Positions 17,144 to 24,616 of a stretch of DNA of 25,000 nucleotides are shown here, one piece after another. Within the stretch, counting starts at the first letter, position 1. Every line of letters starts with the position of its first letter. Origin of the DNA: Symbiodinium natans (taxonomy: Eukaryota; Sar; Dinophyceae; Suessiales; Symbiodiniaceae). The position numbers and the translations under genes were made by a program. The DNA is taken from the NCBI GenBank assembly GCA_905221605.1, contig CAJNDS010002116.1:107501-132500 (forward strand), given 5' to 3'. Under the pieces are notes generated by a model. The model worked only from the letters and a program-made list of their open reading frames with translations, made no database searches and was not told the DNA's origin.

Positions 17144-17249
17144 AACGCCGTTCTTTAGGTGTGCTTTGCACAGAGTGCGCAGGTGGGGAATGGCATCGAT
17201 AAAGCTTGAAATGGTGATGCGGATGGCTGCTTGTTAGGGGTCCTGTAGT

Positions 17250-17477
17250 AAACCCTAAACCCTAATCCCCAATCCCCAAACCCCTAAACCCCTAAACCCC
17301 TAAACTTCTAAACCCCTAAGCCCCTAAGCCCCTAAACCCCTAAACCCCTAAACCCCTAAACCCCTAAGCCCCTAAACCCCTAAACCCCTAAACCCCTAAA
17401 CCCCTAAACCCCTAAACCCCTAAACCCCTAAACCCCTAAACCCCTAACCCTAAACCCTAAACCCTAAACCCTAAACT
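17250..17477 (-). repeat. CCCCTAAA octamer array flanked by heptamers
   Basis: Twenty octamers in phase (17281-17440), with one CTTCTAAA and three CCCCTAAG variants. Canonical heptamers flank it (about 17251-17264 and 17442-17475). Confidence 0.97.
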
Positions 17478-17562
17478 CCTACTCACAACTCGAGGTAGAG
17501 CTTCCCCTGAGCCTCCAGGTGACAGCTCAGATCTCCCGGATGGGGCCGCAGCTAGCCTGGCT

Positions 17563-17676
17563 CGGGTTTAGGGTTTAGGGTTTAGGGTTTAAGGGTTAAG
17601 GGTCAAGGGTTGAGGGTTAAGGGTTAAGGGTTCAGGGTTCAGGGTTAAGGGTTTAGGGTTTAGGGTTTAGGGTTTC
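17563..17676 (+). repeat. Telomere-like array with TTAAGGG/TTCAGGG core
   Basis: Canonical edges enclose seven-base units TTAAGGG, TCAAGGG, TTGAGGG and TTCAGGG. The phase is mostly kept, so this is substitution within the heptamer. Confidence 0.96.
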
Positions 17677-17719
17677 GAGCCCCCTGAGGCCTAGATGCGG
17701 TGATTAGTGATGTTGGCTT

Positions 17720-17800
17720 TTGGGTTTAGGGTTAAGGCTTGGGCTTAGGGCTTAGGGCTTCGGGTCTAGGTTTTAAAGGCTCAGGGTTGAGGGCTTACCC
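17720..17800 (+). repeat. Degenerate telomeric words
   Basis: TTTAGGG, TTAAGGC, TTGGGCTTAGGGCTTAGGGC and TCTAGG fragments. Confidence 0.7.
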
Positions 17801-17887
17801 CCAAAAACACTGTTGGGGTGGTGTTGGCTCTGGTCTTGTGCAAGGCGATGCAGGGAGTGGGATTTCAGAGGGTCCCAAGAAGCTGGG

Positions 17888-17995
17888 CTTAGGGTTTAGG
17901 GTTTAGGGTTTAGGGTTTAGGGTTTAGGGTTTAGGGTTTAGGGTTTAGGGTTTAGGGTTTAGGGTTTAGGGTTTAGGGTTTAGGGTTTAGGGTTT
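17888..17995 (+). repeat. Telomere-like array (TTTAGGG), about 15 perfect units
   Basis: Uniform until GTTTTCGG at the right edge. Confidence 0.98.
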
Positions 17996-18087
17996 TCGGA
18001 CTCATTCTTACCCCGAAATACCCTCAACCCTGCAAACCCTCGAAGCTTTCCGAAGCCCCAGTACCTTGCAAGCAAACCCAAAACGCC

Positions 18088-18184
18088 GGCATGTTCCCCC
18101 TTATACTAACAGTCCTAAATAGGGATTAGAGTACCCCCTACCATAGTCCCTATGAAGGGCTGTTCGTAGCGGGGGGACCATCCC
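18088..18184. mobile_element. Palindromic MITE-like element, family 2, copy 1
   Basis: Left arm GGCATGTTCCCCCTTATACT then AACAGTCCTAAATAGGGATT. The right arm is its imperfect inverse, ending GGGGGGACCATCCC. The right end abuts AACCCTCAACCC telomeric sequence. About 97 bp, no coding capacity. The right arm is the most diverged in the family. Confidence 0.8.
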
Positions 18185-18262
18185 AACCCTCAACCCTAAT
18201 CCTCAACCCTAATCCTCAACCCTAATCCTCAACCCTAAACCCTAAACCCTAAACCCTAAACG
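18182..18262 (-). repeat. 13-mer array (AACCCTAATCCTC) then CCCTAAA
   Basis: Three tandem 13-mers AACCCTAATCCTC pass into about four canonical CCCTAAA units. Confidence 0.94.
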
Positions 18263-18265
18263 CAA

Positions 18266-18311
18266 GGTTTAGGGTTTAGGGTTTACCCTAAACCCTAAAC
18301 CCTAAACCCTA
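18266..18311. repeat. Head-to-head telomeric junction with perfect stem
   Basis: GGTTTAGGGTTTAGGG (18266-18281), loop TTTA, then its exact inverse CCCTAAACCCTAAACC (18286-18301), continuing as CCCTAAA. Confidence 0.96.
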
Positions 18312-18427
18312 CACCCCCAGCGACCTCCACATCCCACGCGCAGTGATGCTGCACCTGGAGGCTGCTCTGGGGCTGTGTCGAGTCTTAGAGTCGATGGGGG
18401 GGTTGTACCCCAAAATGTATGGTCCTT

Positions 18428-18512
18428 AGAGGGTTTAGGGTTTAGGGTTTAGGGTTTAGGGTTTAGGGTTTAGGGTTTAGGGTTTAGGCTTGGGTTTAGG
18501 GTTTAGGGCAGG
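18428..18512 (+). repeat. Telomere-like array (TTTAGGG)
   Basis: About eight perfect units, then CTTGGGTTTAGGGTTTAGGG. Confidence 0.98.
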
Positions 18513-18521
18513 TTGAGGGTT

Positions 18522-18621
18522 GGGATGTCCCCTTTGTGTACTAGCAGTCCTCAATAGGGATGATACTAGGGGGCATGATATTTCCTGTGAAGGACTGCTA
18601 TAGTATAAGGGGGAACATCCC
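18522..18621. mobile_element. Palindromic MITE-like element, family 2, copy 2
   Basis: GGGATGTCCCCTTTGTGTAC then TAGCAGTCCTCAATAGGGAT. The right arm contains AGGACTGCTATAGTATAAGG and ends GGGGGAACATCCC. The left end abuts GAGGGTT, a telomeric-type flank. About 100 bp. Confidence 0.82.
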
Positions 18622-18685
18622 CAGTTGAGGGAGTTTAGGGGCTGTTAGGGCCTCCGGCACCTGAGTCCGGTTACGGGTGCCCACA

Positions 18686-18739
18686 CCCCCCCCCCCCCCC
18701 CCAACCCTCGAAGCCCTCCCTAGAACTGGGGGGGGGGGG
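18686..18739. repeat. C17 and G12 runs, inverted pair
   Basis: Seventeen C at 18686-18702 and twelve G at 18728-18739 lie 25 bp apart and can pair as a hairpin stem. Confidence 0.93.
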
Positions 18740-18778
18740 TTCATGGAGAGCTAGAGGTCGGGTTACACTTGTCATAAT

Positions 18779-18900
18779 CCTAAACCCTAAACCCAAAACC
18801 CTGAACTAAGGGCGATCTTTGGTTCTCAGTAGCCTTATGTTCTTACCTTGGACCTCTAAGCCGGCCCAGGAGGAAGGTCCCTAAACCCTAAACCCAAAAC
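18779..18900. repeat. Two short CCCTAAACCCAAAACCC blocks
   Basis: Near-identical C-rich blocks at about 18779-18802 (CCTAAACCCTAAACCCAAAA) and 18881-18901 flank an 80-bp spacer. Confidence 0.85.
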
Positions 18901-18937
18901 CCGCAGCCCCGCAACCCCACTCCCCCTCACCAAAAAA

Positions 18938-19053
18938 CTTACTGTTGGTTAGGAGGGAGTGAAGGAATAAGGTACCTGTATACTCCCTTAAAGGGCATGT
19001 ATAGGGGGATATAGGGTACCTTATTCCTCCATTCTCCCCGAACCAACAGTAAG
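18938..19053. mobile_element. 116-bp foldback element with 39-bp arms
   Basis: Arms 18938-18976 and 19015-19053 both contain CTTACTGTTGGTT and GGAATAAGGTACC in inverse orientation, with a few mismatches between. Pairing continues inward (CTGTATACTCCCTT against ATAGGGGGATATAGG). No match to family 2 in sequence, but of similar size. Confidence 0.8.
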
Positions 19054-19173
19054 AAAAAAGAAGGCTGGAAATCTTAAAGCCCAAAAACCCAGAGAGCCCT
19101 AAAGCTCGCTACCCGAAGACCTGAGACCCCACCCAAACCCTAAACTAGAAACCCCTACAGTAAAGCCCTTAAC

Positions 19174-19274
19174 TTGGGATGTTCCCCCTTATACTAGCAG
19201 TCCTTAGCAGGGATTATAGTAGGGGTGGTCTAGTCCCTATTTAGGATTGTGAGTATAACGGGGGAACATCCCAA
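19174..19274. mobile_element. Palindromic MITE-like element, family 2, copy 3
   Basis: Starts TTGGGATGTTCCCCCTTATA then CTAGCAGTCCTTAGCAGGGA. Ends GGGGGAACATCCCAA and runs directly into CCCTAAACC. The inner right arm CTATTTAGGATTGTGAGTAT is the diverged inverse of the left. Confidence 0.85.
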
Positions 19275-19345
19275 CCCTAAACCTTGAAACCCAAAACCCT
19301 TGAGACCTCCGAAAAGCGTTGAAGCCTTGCACCAACCAGTCAGCC

Positions 19346-19403
19346 CTACACCCTAAACCCTAAACCCTAAACCCTAAACCCTAAACCCTAAACCCTAAAC
19401 CCT
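19346..19403 (-). repeat. Telomere-like array (CCCTAAA), about 7 units
   Basis: One CCCTACA, then canonical units ending in CCTCCTAAACCCCCC. Confidence 0.97.
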
Positions 19404-19494
19404 CCTAAACCCCCCTCCTAGGGCACATGCCCACGACCGGGCCTCCTCCAGAGGCCACTGAACGACCTGTGGGGCTCAGACAGGGACGCGGTGG

Positions 19495-19750
19495 TAGGGC
19501 TTTGGGGCTTCTTTTTGGGGGGTTTTAGGGGTTTAGGGTTTAGGGTTTGGGGGTTTAGGCCTAGAGTTTCGGGATTGATAGGGTTTTGGTGTTTTTTCGG
19601 GCTTCAGGGGTTTTAGGGTTTCAGGGTTTCGGGCTTCATTCAAGGGGTTTTGGGGGGTTTAGGCTTCGGGTGCGCATCCCATCCCTTGGATGTTCGTGGG
19701 TAGGTCATCAGTATAGGGTTTAGGGTGTAGGGTTTAGGGTTTAGGGTGAA
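19495..19750 (+). repeat. Degenerate G-rich telomeric region
   Basis: GGGTTTAGG patches at about 19525-19555 and 19715-19748 among TTTCGGG, TTCAGGG and GGGGTTTTGGGG words. Confidence 0.75.
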
Positions 19751-20024
19751 GGTCTCTGACCCCAAACCCCAAAAAATGAAACCCTACGACAGCTGGCCAC
19801 CGCCTGAGGCCCTGAAACACCCAACTACGAAGCAACCCTAAACCCTAAACTCAAAATGCTAAAAAAGCTGAACCCTGATCCCCCAAAATCCAAAGCCCCA
19901 AAACCCTAAACCACTGTCCCCCAAAAACAACTCAAGAAAAAACTCAGCCCGGCGGTGGGCCGCAGACAGGCTCCGTTCAGGGTTCACGGTATAGGGTTTA
20001 GGGAATTTGGGGCTGGGAATTTTG

Positions 20025-20084
20025 GTTTAGGGTTTAGGGTTTAGGGGGTTTAGGGTTTAGGGTTTAGGGTTTAGGGTTTAGGGT
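20025..20084 (+). repeat. Telomere-like array (TTTAGGG)
   Basis: About seven units with one GGGGGTTTAGG insertion. Confidence 0.97.
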
Positions 20085-20212
20085 GATAAACCCTCAAGGC
20101 CACAGAGCCAGCACAAGCGCGGGGACTCAGCAAACAGCCGTCTGGCTGTCAGGTAGAAGAACCCTCGTTGGGGTCGCTATTTTCGGGCACTTACAACTCT
20201 ACTTTGTTCCCA

Positions 20213-20279
20213 AACCCTAACCCTAAACCCTAAACCCTAAACCCTGAACCCTAAACCCTAAACCCTAAACCCTAAACCC
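20213..20279 (-). repeat. Telomere-like array (CCCTAAA)
   Basis: One 6-mer, three canonical units, CCCTGAA, then four canonical units. Confidence 0.97.
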
Positions 20280-20420
20280 AAGATAACACAAGGAATAAGG
20301 AGCAGGATGGCCACTTGCTTTCTGAGCCTCCGTGGCACTACGGAGCGCACAAAACCTTCAGACGCCTAGACTCAAGGTTGATACTGGCAGAAACCCTGCA
20401 CTCCTTGAGAACGACCTGAT

Positions 20421-20485
20421 AACTTGAACTCGTAAACTTAGGATTTAGGGTTTAGGGTTTAGGGTAAAACTTGAACTCGTAAACT
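20421..20485 (+). repeat. Telomeric insertion flanked by perfect 18-bp duplication
   Basis: AACTTGAACTCGTAAACT at 20421-20438 and again, identical, at 20468-20485. Between them lie 29 bases, TAGGATTTAGGGTTTAGG then GTTTAGGGTAA. The flanking duplication marks the telomeric block as an insertion into pre-existing unique DNA. Confidence 0.93.
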
Positions 20486-20818
20486 ACGTCGCTGACTACG
20501 TCACGAACTCATAAAGCCGGAGCCCTGAGCCCTAAACCCGGATCGTGCCTTCGAGAAAGCCTTCAGGGCAGACTCCAAGGTCTCATCCTCCACGCGCAAC
20601 TTGTACTGCAGCCTGGCACGTCTCAGCTTGCGCCACGTGGAGCTTCGTGGTCTTTCATAACCAATTATAATAACTGTATTGAAAACCCACTGAGAAGCCC
20701 CTTAGTTACCTAATATGGTTAGAATTAGGTTATAAGTGCAGTTGCTTTTATTTGGTTAGAAATTTCGGTTGATAAGTAACATGAACCCCCAAGCAGGATC
20801 AGGTTTTAGGGTTTTGGG
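20486..20818. other. Unique, partly AT-rich spacer
   Basis: Contains CTACGTCGCTGACTACGTCA (a short direct repeat of CTACGTC) and the foldback 20658-20758. No gene seen. Confidence 0.55.
20658..20758. mobile_element. AT-rich foldback element, about 101 bp
   Basis: TAACCAATTATAATAACTG (20658-20676) pairs with 20739-20758, whose inverse is TAACCAAATAAAAGCAACTG. A central ACCTAAT/ATTAGGT stem (20708-20714, 20724-20730) is perfect. Confidence 0.55.
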
Positions 20819-20974
20819 TTGGGATGTTCCCCCCTCGGACGATGTGGAATTCACTGGCCCGAAACCCAAACCAAGCTTTGCACGATGTGTATACTAACAG
20901 TCCTTAATAGGGATTATAGACCCCCCAACTGTAATCCTTGTTCAGGACTGTTAGTACAAGGGGGAACATCCCAA
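20819..20974. mobile_element. Palindromic MITE-like element, family 2, copy 4, with internal insert
   Basis: TTGGGATGTTCCCCCC at the left; TACTAACAGTCCTTAATAGG then GATTATAG resumes near 20891. The right arm reads AGGACTGTTAGTACAAGGGG and ends GAACATCCCAA. About 55 extra bases interrupt the left arm, including ACGATGTG at both 20839-20846 and 20882-20889. The left end follows TTTTGGGTT. The 137-codon open frame at 20819-21232 merely crosses the element. Confidence 0.85.
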
Positions 20975-21243
20975 GTTTGGGTTTTGGGTTGTTTCGAGGT
21001 TTCAAGTTCTCCCGAGACACAGCCTCCATTACCCACCAGGTTATTGAACCTTAAACCTTTAAAGACCCCCCCACCCAACCACCCCCCCCCCCCCAACCCC
21101 CAACACCCCGCCAACCCCCCCTACACCCTAAACCCTGCGCAGATCCGAATAAGGTGGAAACTCGTGGGGCTTGTATTTACCAATCAAGATTTCAAACCAA
21201 GATGTTTAGGGTCTAGGGTTTGTCGGGTTTAGGGTTTACTGGT

Positions 21244-21332
21244 TCATAGTTGGGATAGTAGTAAAATTTTAAAATTTTATTCCTTATTGAGTTTAAGTAC
21301 CCTTAAACATGTAAAATGTTACCCCACTATGA
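21244..21332. mobile_element. AT-rich foldback element, about 89 bp
   Basis: TCATAGTTGGGATAGTAG at the left against the inverse of the right end, TCATAGTGGGGTAACATTTT, good for about 14 bp. Inside are a perfect 18-bp palindrome TAAAATTTTAAAATTTTA (21262-21279) and a GTTTAAG/CTTAAAC stem (21291-21308). Confidence 0.5.
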
Positions 21333-21600
21333 TAAAGTTTAAGCTTTACAAGTTTTGGGGCGAAGAATCCCATGCACGTCAATGGCTCCCGCATCTCGCT
21401 GAGGCAGGCAGATCTAAATCACCGCAAAACAGCTAGCACTAAGTCACCGGAATCACCCAAGTCACTGCTGAAGGTGTTTTGGTGTGCTTCCGAAAGCCTA
21501 CGATGCGATCCGGGGATTGACAGCAAATTTGTGGGGTTTGGGGGTCAGGCATTGTGGGCTTTAGAGGCTGCGACTTGAACTGACAGACAGCTCCTCCACA
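21333..21600. other. Unique spacer, no supported gene
   Basis: One 68-codon open frame at 21372-21578 on plus, not recognisable. No repeat family seen. Confidence 0.5.
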
Positions 21601-21602
21601 CT

Positions 21603-21717
21603 TTAGGGTTTAAGGGGAGGTTTAGCGTTTAGGGTTTAGGGTTTAGGGTTCAGGGTTCAGGGTTTAGGGTTTAGGGTTTAGGGTTTTTTAGGGTTTAGGG
21701 TTTAGGGCTTAGGGTTT
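21603..21717 (+). repeat. Telomere-like array with TTCAGGG and TTTTTTAGGG variants
   Basis: Canonical units with TTTAGCG, two TTCAGGG and one extended TTTTTTAGGG. Confidence 0.96.
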
Positions 21718-21793
21718 GGCATCCCGAGGCCCACCTTTTCATCAGCTCCATCGTCGCCTGCCCACAGCCCTCAAACCCTGAAACCCTGAACCG

Positions 21794-21895
21794 TTTAGGG
21801 TTTAGGGTTTAGGGTTTAGGGTTTAGGGTTTAGGGTTTAGGGTTTAGGGTTTAGGGTTTAGGGTTTAGGGTTTAGGGTTTAGGGTTAGTCTAGGG
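21794..21895 (+). repeat. Telomere-like array (TTTAGGG), 13 perfect units
   Basis: Uniform 21794-21884, then TTAGTCTAGGG. Confidence 0.98.
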
Positions 21896-21909
21896 CTTAG
21901 GGATTTCAG

Positions 21910-22030
21910 ACCCTCAAACCCTCAAACCCTCAACCCCTCAAGCCCTCAACCCCTCAAACACTCAAACACTCAAACCCTCAACCCCGCAACCCCTCAACCC
22001 TCAAGCCAACAAACCCCCAAGCCCTCAAAC
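21910..22030 (-). repeat. CCCTCAA-variant array
   Basis: CCCTCAAA, CCCTCAA, CCCCTCAA, CCCTCAAG and CACTCAAA units, i.e. TTGAGGG-type on the G strand, with period drifting between 7 and 8. It faces the preceding TTTAGGG array across about 20 bp. Confidence 0.93.
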
Positions 22031-22041
22031 TCTACCCACCC

Positions 22042-22165
22042 AAGTACTCTTTAAGCCACCCCCAAGCTGCGCCATTGCTTGGGGGAACTCTTAAACATGA
22101 CCATTTCAGTTCCCTACTAAGTAAGGAAACCCAAGTCTTGGGTTTTAAGTACTCATAAACATGAA
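22042..22165. repeat. Spacer with hairpin and repeated AAGTACTC/TAAACATGA words
   Basis: CCCCCAAG/CTTGGGGG (22059-22085 region) is a perfect 8-bp stem. AAGTACTC occurs near 22043 and 22147, and ACTC.TAAACATGA near 22088 and 22151. TTAAACATG also occurs in the foldback at 21244-21332. Confidence 0.6.
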
Positions 22166-22240
22166 ACCCTAAACCCTAAACCCTAAACCCTAAACCCTAA
22201 ACCCTAAACCCTAAACCCTAAACCCTAAACCCTAACTCCT
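22165..22240 (-). repeat. Telomere-like array (CCCTAAA), 10 perfect units
   Basis: Canonical until CCCTAACTCCTAAGCCC at the right edge. Confidence 0.98.
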
Positions 22241-22334
22241 AAGCCCTACGCCCAAGAACCACAGCAGTGGGAACTGGTGAAGGGCTAGGGTGGGGAGCCA
22301 GACATGGCTCAAAGCCGCGAACCTCCTCAACGAG

Positions 22335-22408
22335 ACACCCTAAATCCGAAATCCTAAAAACCCGGAAGCCCTAAACCCTAAACCCTAAACCCTAAACCCT
22401 AAACCCAA
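22335..22408 (-). repeat. Telomere-like array (CCCTAAA), degenerate left edge
   Basis: CCCTAAATCCGAAATCC and AACCCGGAAGCC precede five canonical units. Confidence 0.94.
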
Positions 22409-22434
22409 AAGTTGCCATGTACTGGCTCAGAGCC

Positions 22435-22575
22435 CTCAACCCCCAATCCAAAACCCAAAACCCAAAGCCCTAAACAACTCCGAACCCGAATCCCTAAGGG
22501 CCATGGTTTAAGGCTTTGGAGTTTAGAGTTTAGGGTTAGGGTTTCGGGTGTAGGGCGTCTAGGGTTTAGGGTGAA
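22435..22575. repeat. Degenerate telomeric block, orientation switch
   Basis: C-rich words (CCCAAAACCCAAAGCCC) to about 22500, then G-rich words (TTTAGAGTTTAGGGTTAGGG) to 22575. Confidence 0.8.
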
Positions 22576-22869
22576 GGACTTGGGCCTCTAAGCAAGTCTC
22601 GCAGGATTCTTGCATCTGGGGTGATGGACGGATTGCTCAGGCTTTTTCCGGGTCTACTAAGCCCGATAAGCCCTAAGCCGAAAACCCTGAACTCGTTCAG
22701 GGTTTTCAGTTTTGGGGTTTAGGGTTTGGGGCTGCCCAGGACATCCGCCTTGCTGAGCATCGGCAGGCTGCAGTACCCTTGGCAGGCCGTAGTCTTCTGG
22801 ATTTTCCATTCAGGGGTTTAAGGTTTATAAGGCTTAGGGTTTAGGGCTTAGGGATAAAGGCTTGGGGAA
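22576..22869. other. Spacer with scattered telomeric words
   Basis: A short AACCCTGAAC/GTTCAGGGTT inverted pair near 22684-22704 and a degenerate G-rich patch at 22812-22866. No gene seen. Confidence 0.55.
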
Positions 22870-23109
22870 CCCCTAAACCCCTAAACCCCTAAACCCCTAA
22901 ACCCCTAAACCCCTAAACCCCTAAACCCCTAAACCCCTAAACCCCTAAACCCCTAAACCCCTACACCCCTAAACCCCTAAACCCCTAAACCCCTAAACCC
23001 CTAAACCCCTAAACCCCTAAACCCCTAAACCCCTAAACCCCTAAACCCCTAAACCCCTAAACCCCTAAACCCCTAAACCCCTAAACCCCTAAACCCCTAA
23101 ACCCCTAAA
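22870..23109 (-). repeat. CCCCTAAA octamer array, 30 units in exact phase
   Basis: 240 bp divided exactly into 30 octamers with a single change (CCCCTACA, about 22958-22965). Returns to CCCTACC at the right edge. Confidence 0.98.
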
Positions 23110-23186
23110 CCCTACCTAGGGCGGTTAGGGTTTCGGCTTTGGGGTTTAGGGTCCAGGTGTCCTAGGATCTAAGTAGGGCCTAGGGC

Positions 23187-23282
23187 CGGGTTTAGGGTTT
23201 AGGGTTTAGGGTTTAGGGTTTAGGCTTTAGGCTTTAGGCTTTAGGCTTTAGGGTTTAGGGTTTAGGGTTTAGGGTTTAGGGT
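23187..23282 (+). repeat. TTTAGGG array with four central TTTAGGC units
   Basis: TTTAGGC repeats four times (23219-23246), in phase between canonical units on both sides. Confidence 0.97.
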
Positions 23283-23356
23283 GGGATCGAGGGTTGCTGG
23301 TTCAACTGTTCAACAGCATCAGATACCGATCTCTGCCACAGGCTCTGGGAAGAGCT

Positions 23357-23452
23357 TAGGGTTTAGGGTTTAGGGTTTAGGGTTTAGGGTTTAGGGTTTA
23401 GGGTTTAGGGTTTAGGGTTTAGGGTTTAGGGTTTAGGGTTTAGGGTTTAGGG
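23357..23452 (+). repeat. Telomere-like array (TTTAGGG), about 13 perfect units
   Basis: Uniform to TTTAGGGCTGCTGAGG. Confidence 0.98.
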
Positions 23453-24155
23453 CTGCTGAGGTTTCGGGATGTTTTAGGACGAAGGAGGCCGTTAGGGCCC
23501 CCATAAACCCCAGACTCCAAACCTTCTAGCCATGCAGACCACCCTAAAATCCTGAACCTTGAGCCGTAAACTGCCCTAAACCCTATGCACCCTAAGCTCG
23601 AGCCTTCCCAAATCAAATGCACGCCTCCTAGGGCCTTCCCAAATGCACCCCTGGCAGTACCTCCATGCACTCCCTCGCGCTTACTTTCAAGCATCAAAAC
23701 CTCTAAACAACCTAACCCCTAGACCAGAAACCCCAAACCCGAACCCTAAACCCCTGGTCCCGAAATCACGAGCAGTGGGCCTTTGAACAGGTAGCGGTGC
23801 CACACCTGCGCTTTTTGGGTGTATAGGCGCGACCCTAGACACTGAACCTAAAACCCCTGAAGACCGAACCCCAAATATAGGGGCCTATTTACTTGGGATG
23901 CTCTGGGGTTTCTTTTGTTTTTACTTAGAACATGTTTTTTTGGTTCCCGTAGACGATGTACTCTTGGCACATGGGTCTAGGGCTTTCTCAGGTGGTTCTC
24001 TGAACGTACTCCTAACATGGCCTCTATTCGGGGAGTTTGAAGGCAGGTCCCAGAAACCCTTCCACCGTTTAGCTGTTGAACTCTAAACCCAAAACCCTTG
24101 CACAGGCTCCTACGTTTGAGAGTGGTGCAAAGAACACATCTCGTCTGAGAGGAAT
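23453..24155. other. Mixed spacer, no supported gene
   Basis: Contains degenerate C-rich words near 23700-23755 and 23835-23875. TATAGGGGCCT near 23877 is shared with the foldback at 10341. Open frames of 85 (23440-23697 minus) and 62 codons (23898-24086 plus) are not recognisable. Confidence 0.5.
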
Positions 24156-24216
24156 GAACCCTAAACCCTCACCCTAAACCCTAAACTCAATTCAACACTG
24201 ACCCCTAAACCCTTAT
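24156..24216 (-). repeat. Degenerate CCCTAAA block
   Basis: CCCTAAACCCTCACCCTAAA and CCCTAAACTC, then CCCCTAAACCC. Confidence 0.9.
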
Positions 24217-24328
24217 CCCTACTGAAAGATCCTACGCCACTGGGCACACCTTCAGCTGGCAGGTCTCGTCATGAATGTGGCCTTGGAGTCAGCTGGCACT
24301 CGTGGGCTGGAGGGCATATGTTTATGTA

Positions 24329-24425
24329 GAGTTTAGGGTTTAGGGTTTAGGGTTTAGGGTTGAGGGTTTAGGGAGTATCGGGTTTCGGGTTTAGGGGTTC
24401 GGGGCCTAGGGGCTCAGAGTTTAGG
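24329..24425 (+). repeat. Telomere-like array with degenerate right half
   Basis: About four canonical units, TTGAGGG, TTTAGGG, then TTTCGGG and TTTAGGGG fragments. Confidence 0.94.
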
Positions 24426-24520
24426 ATGAACAAAGATTTGGTACCGCTGACTTGGCGACTGGATGCCCAAGCTCCTCTACCGCTTTGACCCTGCCGGGTT
24501 CCCCCCCGTCGCCAGCAAGC

Positions 24521-24616
24521 CTAGACCCTAAACCCTAAACCCTAAACCCGGAACCCTAAACCCCAAACCCCAAACCCCAAACCCCAAACCCTAAACCCTA
24601 AACCCTAAACCCTAAG
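24521..24616 (-). repeat. CCCTAAA array with a central CCCCAAA block
   Basis: Canonical units, CCCGGAA, canonical, then four or five CCCCAAA units, then four canonical units. Confidence 0.96.

Noticed and set aside
20819-21232. 137-codon open frame on plus
   Set aside because: It starts at the tip of a palindromic element, runs through its arms and a P/N-rich C-homopolymer region, and ends in telomeric repeat.
23219-23246. TTTAGGC as evidence for a nematode (TTAGGC) telomere
   Set aside because: The unit is seven bases and lies in phase inside TTTAGGG arrays, so it is a variant of the local heptamer.
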